Shown here one piece after another: positions 6,120 to 8,078 of a stretch of DNA of 8,078 nt. Origin of the DNA: Candidatus Melainabacteria bacterium (GTDB taxonomy: Bacteria > Cyanobacteriota > Vampirovibrionia > 2-02-FULL-35-15); NCBI GenBank assembly GCA_023250175.1, contig JAHFBD010000094.1:1-8078 (forward strand). The letters are read 5' to 3'. The notes below the pieces were generated by a model, which was given only the letters and a program-made list of their open reading frames with translations, did not search any database and was not told the origin of the DNA. The position numbers and the translations under genes were made by a program. Within the stretch, counting starts at the first letter, position 1. Every line of letters starts with the position of its first letter.

Positions 6120-6719
6120 TTAGATTATTTCTGTCCTATTTTCTAAGGCTCTAGTTAGTGTAAGCTCATCGGCATATTCCAGTTCACTACCTACAGGTAA
6201 ACCAAAGCCTAATCTTGTTATTTTAGTGCAAATTGGTGAGAGAATTCTATGAAGGTATAGGGTTGTTGCTTCACCTTCAGTACTTGTATCCAGTGCTAGG
6301 ATAACCTCATGTAAATTATTTTTACCTACTCTTTGTAGAAGATCTTTTATTGCTAGTTGTTCGGGTCCGATACCATCGATTGGAGAAATTAAACCACCAA
6401 GCACATGGTACATTCCCTTGAAACCGTTTGTTCTTTCAATTGCTAATAAATCTCTGGGTTCAGATACTAGGCAAATAGTTCCAAGATCTCTTGATGTATT
6501 GGAGCATATTTCACAAGGGTCAAGAGCACTTAGGTTTTGGCAAGTAGAGCATTTTTTGATTTGTGTTTTTGCTTCTATAATGGTTTTTGATAATTCTTCA
6601 ACATCCTTTATATTCTTATTTAAAACATGGAAAGCCATTCTTTGTGCAGATTTTGGTCCTACCCCTGGAAATTTCTGGAACTCTTCTATTAGTTTTAGTA
6701 AAGGGCGAGTATATTTCAT
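6120..6719 (-). CDS. recR: Recombination mediator protein RecR
   Basis: RecR acts with RecO (and RecF) to load RecA on single-stranded DNA at gaps during recombinational repair. With the ATG at 6717-6719 it has 199 residues, the normal size. It shows a helix-hairpin-helix (about 10-30, FPGVGPKSAQRMAF) and a C4 zinc finger (Cys57, Cys60, Cys69, Cys72). A Toprim domain from about residue 80 (TICLVSEPRDLLAIE...ALDTSTEGEATTLYL) and the C-terminal GLPVGSELEYADELTL block follow. The N-terminus MKYTRPLLKLIEE lines up with RecR of other bacteria from its first residue. A TTG three codons upstream (6728) has AGGTAG at 9-base spacing and cannot be fully excluded as the actual start. It lies downstream of ybaB, a common pairing, but across a 229-base gap. 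Confidence 0.96.
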   Translation of the reverse strand: MKYTRPLLKLIEEFQKFPGVGPKSAQRMAFHVLNKNIKDVEELSKTIIEAKTQIKKCSTCQNLSALDPCEICSNTSRDLGTICLVSEPRDLLAIERTNGFKGMYHVLGGLISPIDGIGPEQLAIKDLLQRVGKNNLHEVILALDTSTEGEATTLYLHRILSPICTKITRLGFGLPVGSELEYADELTLTRALENRTEII

Positions 6720-6771
6720 ATTAAGCAATTATTGTTACTACCTGGCTAGCATAATATTTCTAAGCAACCAA

Positions 6772-6817
6772 CTTATAAGGTAAGATTTTATCTGATTTAT
6801 TCAGTAAAATCTATAAG
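6772..6817. repeat. AT-rich hairpin between ybaB and recR
   Basis: AGATTTTA-T-CTGA (6783-6795) pairs with TCAG-TAAAATCT (6801-6812) to form a 12-pair stem with one bulged T and a 5-base loop. Flanking CTTAT (6772-6776) and ATAAG (6813-6817) can extend it across an asymmetric bulge. No T-run follows on either strand, so it is not a standard terminator. It may be an RNA-processing site between ybaB and recR, which is inference. Confidence 0.5.
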
Positions 6818-6827
6818 ATGTTATAAA

Positions 6828-6893
6828 TGGCAGACCGGAAGTACTCTGGAAAGCCGGTTTTGGGAGTGCAGCGAAAAAACCAGCGGTAGGTAG
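6828..6893. other. GC-rich structured island in the ybaB-recR gap; possible small RNA or 20-codon ORF
   Basis: The 229-base gap between ybaB and recR is AT-rich apart from this segment, which is about half G+C. On the plus strand, ACCGG (6834-6838) pairs with CCGGT (6854-6858), and loop bases GTACTC (6841-6846) pair with GAGTGC (6864-6869), an H-type pseudoknot. One of those pairs is G-U, so the minus strand pairs less well. A competing pairing is GGTTTT (6856-6861) with AAAACC (6876-6881). The island also coincides with a plus-strand ATG frame at 6828-6890 for a 20-residue basic peptide with no good Shine-Dalgarno. It does not match the SRP RNA, tmRNA, RNase P RNA or riboswitch consensus motifs I know. 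The gap holds nothing else recognisable beyond the neighbouring hairpin. Confidence 0.4.
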
Positions 6894-6948
6894 AAACCAA
6901 TTATTCTAACAATCCAAAATTAAAGATGTAAACAAACCACAAATCAAA

Positions 6949-7257
6949 TTATTGTAAAAAGGGGAGATTCATTCCGCCAGTTAATTTTCCTAATTTTTCT
7001 TGTGATACAGCAACTGCTTTATTTGTAGCGTCTTTAAAGGCAGAAAGAATTAAATCTTCAAGGGTTTCAACATCATTTGGATCTACTGCTTCTTTTTTGA
7101 TTTTAATATTTCTGATTTCACCCTGAGCACTCATTGCAATTTCTATAAGTCCGTTACCAGCAGTTCCTGTTACATCTATTTTGCTTAGTTCTTGCTGTGC
7201 AACTGATAATGACTTTTGTAGCTTTTCAGCATCCTTTAACATCTTTTGAATATCCAT
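6949..7257 (-). CDS. ybaB: YbaB/EbfC family nucleoid-associated protein
   Basis: YbaB/EbfC proteins are small dimeric DNA-binding proteins that coat the nucleoid, usually encoded beside dnaX and recR. The 102-residue length is typical. Residues 1-27 form the N-terminal amphipathic helix (MDIQKMLKDAEKLQKSL...). The central beta sheet (TGTAGNGLIEIAMSAQGEIRNIKI) contains the conserved G-G pattern of the family. A helix with LEDLILSAFKDATNKA follows, and the C-terminus is Gly/Met-rich (KLTGGMNLP). AGAGAGG at about 7265-7271 gives a good ribosome-binding site. dnaX is not in the window: the upstream neighbours are two cysteine-rich peptide genes, so the usual dnaX-ybaB-recR order is broken here. 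Confidence 0.95.
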   Translation of the reverse strand: MDIQKMLKDAEKLQKSLSVAQQELSKIDVTGTAGNGLIEIAMSAQGEIRNIKIKKEAVDPNDVETLEDLILSAFKDATNKAVAVSQEKLGKLTGGMNLPFLQ

Positions 7258-7288
7258 CTTTATTCCTCTCTTTTTTAGAATAAATATA

Positions 7289-7314
7289 TTTTACTATATA
7301 TTTTTACTATATAT
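7289..7314. repeat. Perfect 13-base tandem repeat upstream of ybaB
   Basis: TTTTACTATATAT occurs twice in direct succession (7289-7301 and 7302-7314), 32 bases before the ybaB ATG. Each copy carries a minus-strand TATAGT that could be a -10 hexamer, so the repeat may duplicate a promoter element. A TTGTTT at 7321-7326 lies nearby but at poor spacing (9 or 22 bases). Confidence 0.6.
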
Positions 7315-7418
7315 ATGGAAAAACAAGTTTGTGCTTTCATAGTAATAGTTAGCAAGGTAGAAATAGACTCACCTTAGTATTTGTTACTCGAGAATTCTAA
7401 GATTGGCAAAATTATTAA

Positions 7419-7634
7419 CTAATCCTTACAGCAGCACACGTCCTGTGCATGGTTACCTTCTGGACAAGTTCCAGGAGTTGATGGCATACATCCTTTTACA
7501 TCTTCATCAGTGCCATTACAGGATGAATTGCATTGTTTGTCATTTTCATCGGCCTCAGTATCTCCACAAAATGCATAACAAGGAGATAAATTTAGTAGTA
7601 CTCCGATTAATAAAATATAATAAATAAATTTCAT
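7419..7634 (-). CDS. Small secreted cysteine-rich peptide with CCC motif (second of pair)
   Basis: I do not recognise a family. The product has 71 residues: Lys2, a hydrophobic stretch 3-17 and a likely signal-peptidase I site after Ala21 (CYA). The export target is the periplasm or outside. The mature part of about 50 residues is acidic and holds eight cysteines (23, 35, 39, 49, 57, 67, 68, 69), including a Cys-Cys-Cys triplet two residues from the end. There is no lipobox. The ATG at 7632-7634 is chosen because AGGAGAG (7638-7644) lies just before it; a frame open to 7658 would overlap the upstream gene. It follows the other CCC peptide gene by 13 bases and is almost certainly co-transcribed. 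Roles such as disulfide-rich toxin, signalling peptide or metal binder are guesses. Confidence 0.78.
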   Translation of the reverse strand: MKFIYYILLIGVLLNLSPCYAFCGDTEADENDKQCNSSCNGTDEDVKGCMPSTPGTCPEGNHAQDVCCCKD

Positions 7635-7647
7635 ATACTCTCCTAAT

Positions 7648-7863
7648 TTAATGTACACAGCAACAAATGCTTTCTACAATTTCATAGTCATCGCCTACAT
7701 CAGCACAATCCTGATCTGCATTGGGGTCTAGGGTACAAGTTGCAAAGCCATAACTCATACCACCGTCGATTTGGTATTGGATACAATCATCGTCTGCAAA
7801 GGAAGATAAACAGATAAGTACAGCTAATACTAAAGTCAACAATAAACTTTTTACAAGTTTCAT
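7648..7863 (-). CDS. Small secreted cysteine-rich peptide with CCC motif (first of pair)
   Basis: No family is recognised. The 71-residue product has a clear signal peptide: Lys2 and Lys5, a hydrophobic core 7-19 and a likely cleavage after Ala23 (SSFA). The predicted mature part of 48 residues has about 12 acidic residues and no Lys or Arg. It has six cysteines (27, 43, 53, 67, 68, 69), with a CCC triplet two residues from the end, exactly as in the gene that follows. AAGAGG at 7872-7877 lies 8 bases before the ATG. The Cys18 context is not a lipobox, so a lipoprotein is unlikely. Equal length, identical triplet position and tandem order argue for paralogy by duplication, with strong divergence in between. 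Confidence 0.8.
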   Translation of the reverse strand: MKLVKSLLLTLVLAVLICLSSFADDDCIQYQIDGGMSYGFATCTLDPNADQDCADVGDDYEIVESICCCVH

Positions 7864-7944
7864 AATAAATACCTCTTAATTAAAATACTCGTCAAAGTAA
7901 CAGTATTTCAAATAAAATATGCACATATTGCAGGTTTAATACTC

Positions 7945-7956
7945 AGGGGTACCCCT
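7945..7956. promoter_or_regulatory. 12-base perfect palindrome upstream of the peptide genes
   Basis: AGGGGTACCCCT is a perfect, G+C-rich palindrome in AT-rich DNA, 81 bases upstream of the first peptide ATG and 37 bases after the stop of the right-edge frame. It could be an operator for a dimeric regulator. With no loop it is unlikely to be an RNA hairpin, and no T-run follows on the minus strand to support a terminator. Confidence 0.4.
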
Positions 7957-7993
7957 CGATTTTAATAGCATAAAAAGTTATTAGGTAAATTTA

Positions 7994-8078
7994 TTAGTGA
8001 ATTGGTGATAGTTTAGAGTTTGTTAAGAACTGAATAATACTTGGTAAAGCATTTTCTTGTCCTACTGCCATGACATGA
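7994..8078 (-). CDS. C-terminal end of an unidentified gene (partial, runs off right edge)
   Basis: An open frame enters from the right edge and ends at a TAA at 7994-7996. The visible 27 residues read HVMAVGQENALPSIIQFL and nine more, ending in His. The composition is protein-like and the other two minus frames here close earlier or are short, but 27 residues are too few to name a family. It could instead be a chance open frame. If real, its gene lies 130 bases upstream of the peptide pair in the same direction. Confidence 0.4.
   Translation of the reverse strand, partial: HVMAVGQENALPSIIQFLTNSKLSPIH

Noticed and set aside
6828..6893. c-di-GMP (GEMM-I) or glutamine riboswitch
   Set aside because: GGTAGGTAG and CGGAAGTA recall parts of these consensuses, but the other invariant segments (GGGACGCAAAGC; CGTTCA) are missing.
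6729..6948. Small SRP RNA (ffs) in the recR-ybaB gap
   Set aside because: ffs is often near dnaX-ybaB-recR, and CCGGAA occurs at 6835, but the conserved apical GGTCAGG...GGAAGCAGC arrangement is absent on both strands.
7635..7658. Longer start of the second CCC peptide at 7658
   Set aside because: It would put eight extra residues before the signal peptide and overlap the first peptide gene; AGGAGAG precedes the ATG at 7634.
1..8078. CRISPR array, tRNA, rRNA, insertion sequence or prophage
   Set aside because: No regularly spaced repeats, no TTCGA-type tRNA arm, no transposase or phage gene, and no terminal inverted repeats were seen.

Overview
This is an AT-rich bacterial stretch, roughly one third G+C by eye, with short intergenic gaps. 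KdsA (Kdo synthesis) and a MlaF-type ABC ATPase point to an organism with an outer membrane. RecR begins with a YTRPLxxLIEE...GVGPK N-terminus and has a GIGPEQL segment, which resembles cyanobacterial RecR. No photosynthesis gene is visible, so a non-photosynthetic relative of Cyanobacteria (Vampirovibrionia/Melainabacteria-like) is a reasonable but unproven guess.

Layout. Positions 1-2419 hold a tight minus-strand run: rpiB, an NAD-dependent sugar epimerase, a small PglC-like phosphoglycosyl transferase and lgt (cut by the left edge). The last three overlap. rpiB starts just past a strong terminator that ends the HU gene (2531-2905, minus). The HU gene has an unusual lysine-rich tail, its own promoter and a long leader that could fold. 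HU is divergent from a 211-residue protein of unknown function (3145-3780, plus), and the shared region holds two DnaA-box matches facing each other. comF (3852-4514, plus) follows.

The right half is again all minus strand: ybaB, a 229-base gap with a GC-rich foldable island, recR, kdsA and an orphan MlaF-like ATPase that overlaps kdsA. Further right are two tandem genes, each encoding a 71-residue secreted cysteine-rich peptide with a Cys-Cys-Cys triplet at residues 67-69. The right edge cuts one more minus-strand reading frame.

How the genes fit together. ybaB and recR form a classic recombination and nucleoid pair. kdsA and the ATPase suggest envelope lipid or LPS work, and the epimerase and phosphoglycosyl transferase suggest surface glycan synthesis. 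The most novel-looking items are the paired CCC peptides, the structured island between ybaB and recR, and the DnaA-box pair between HU and the unknown gene.
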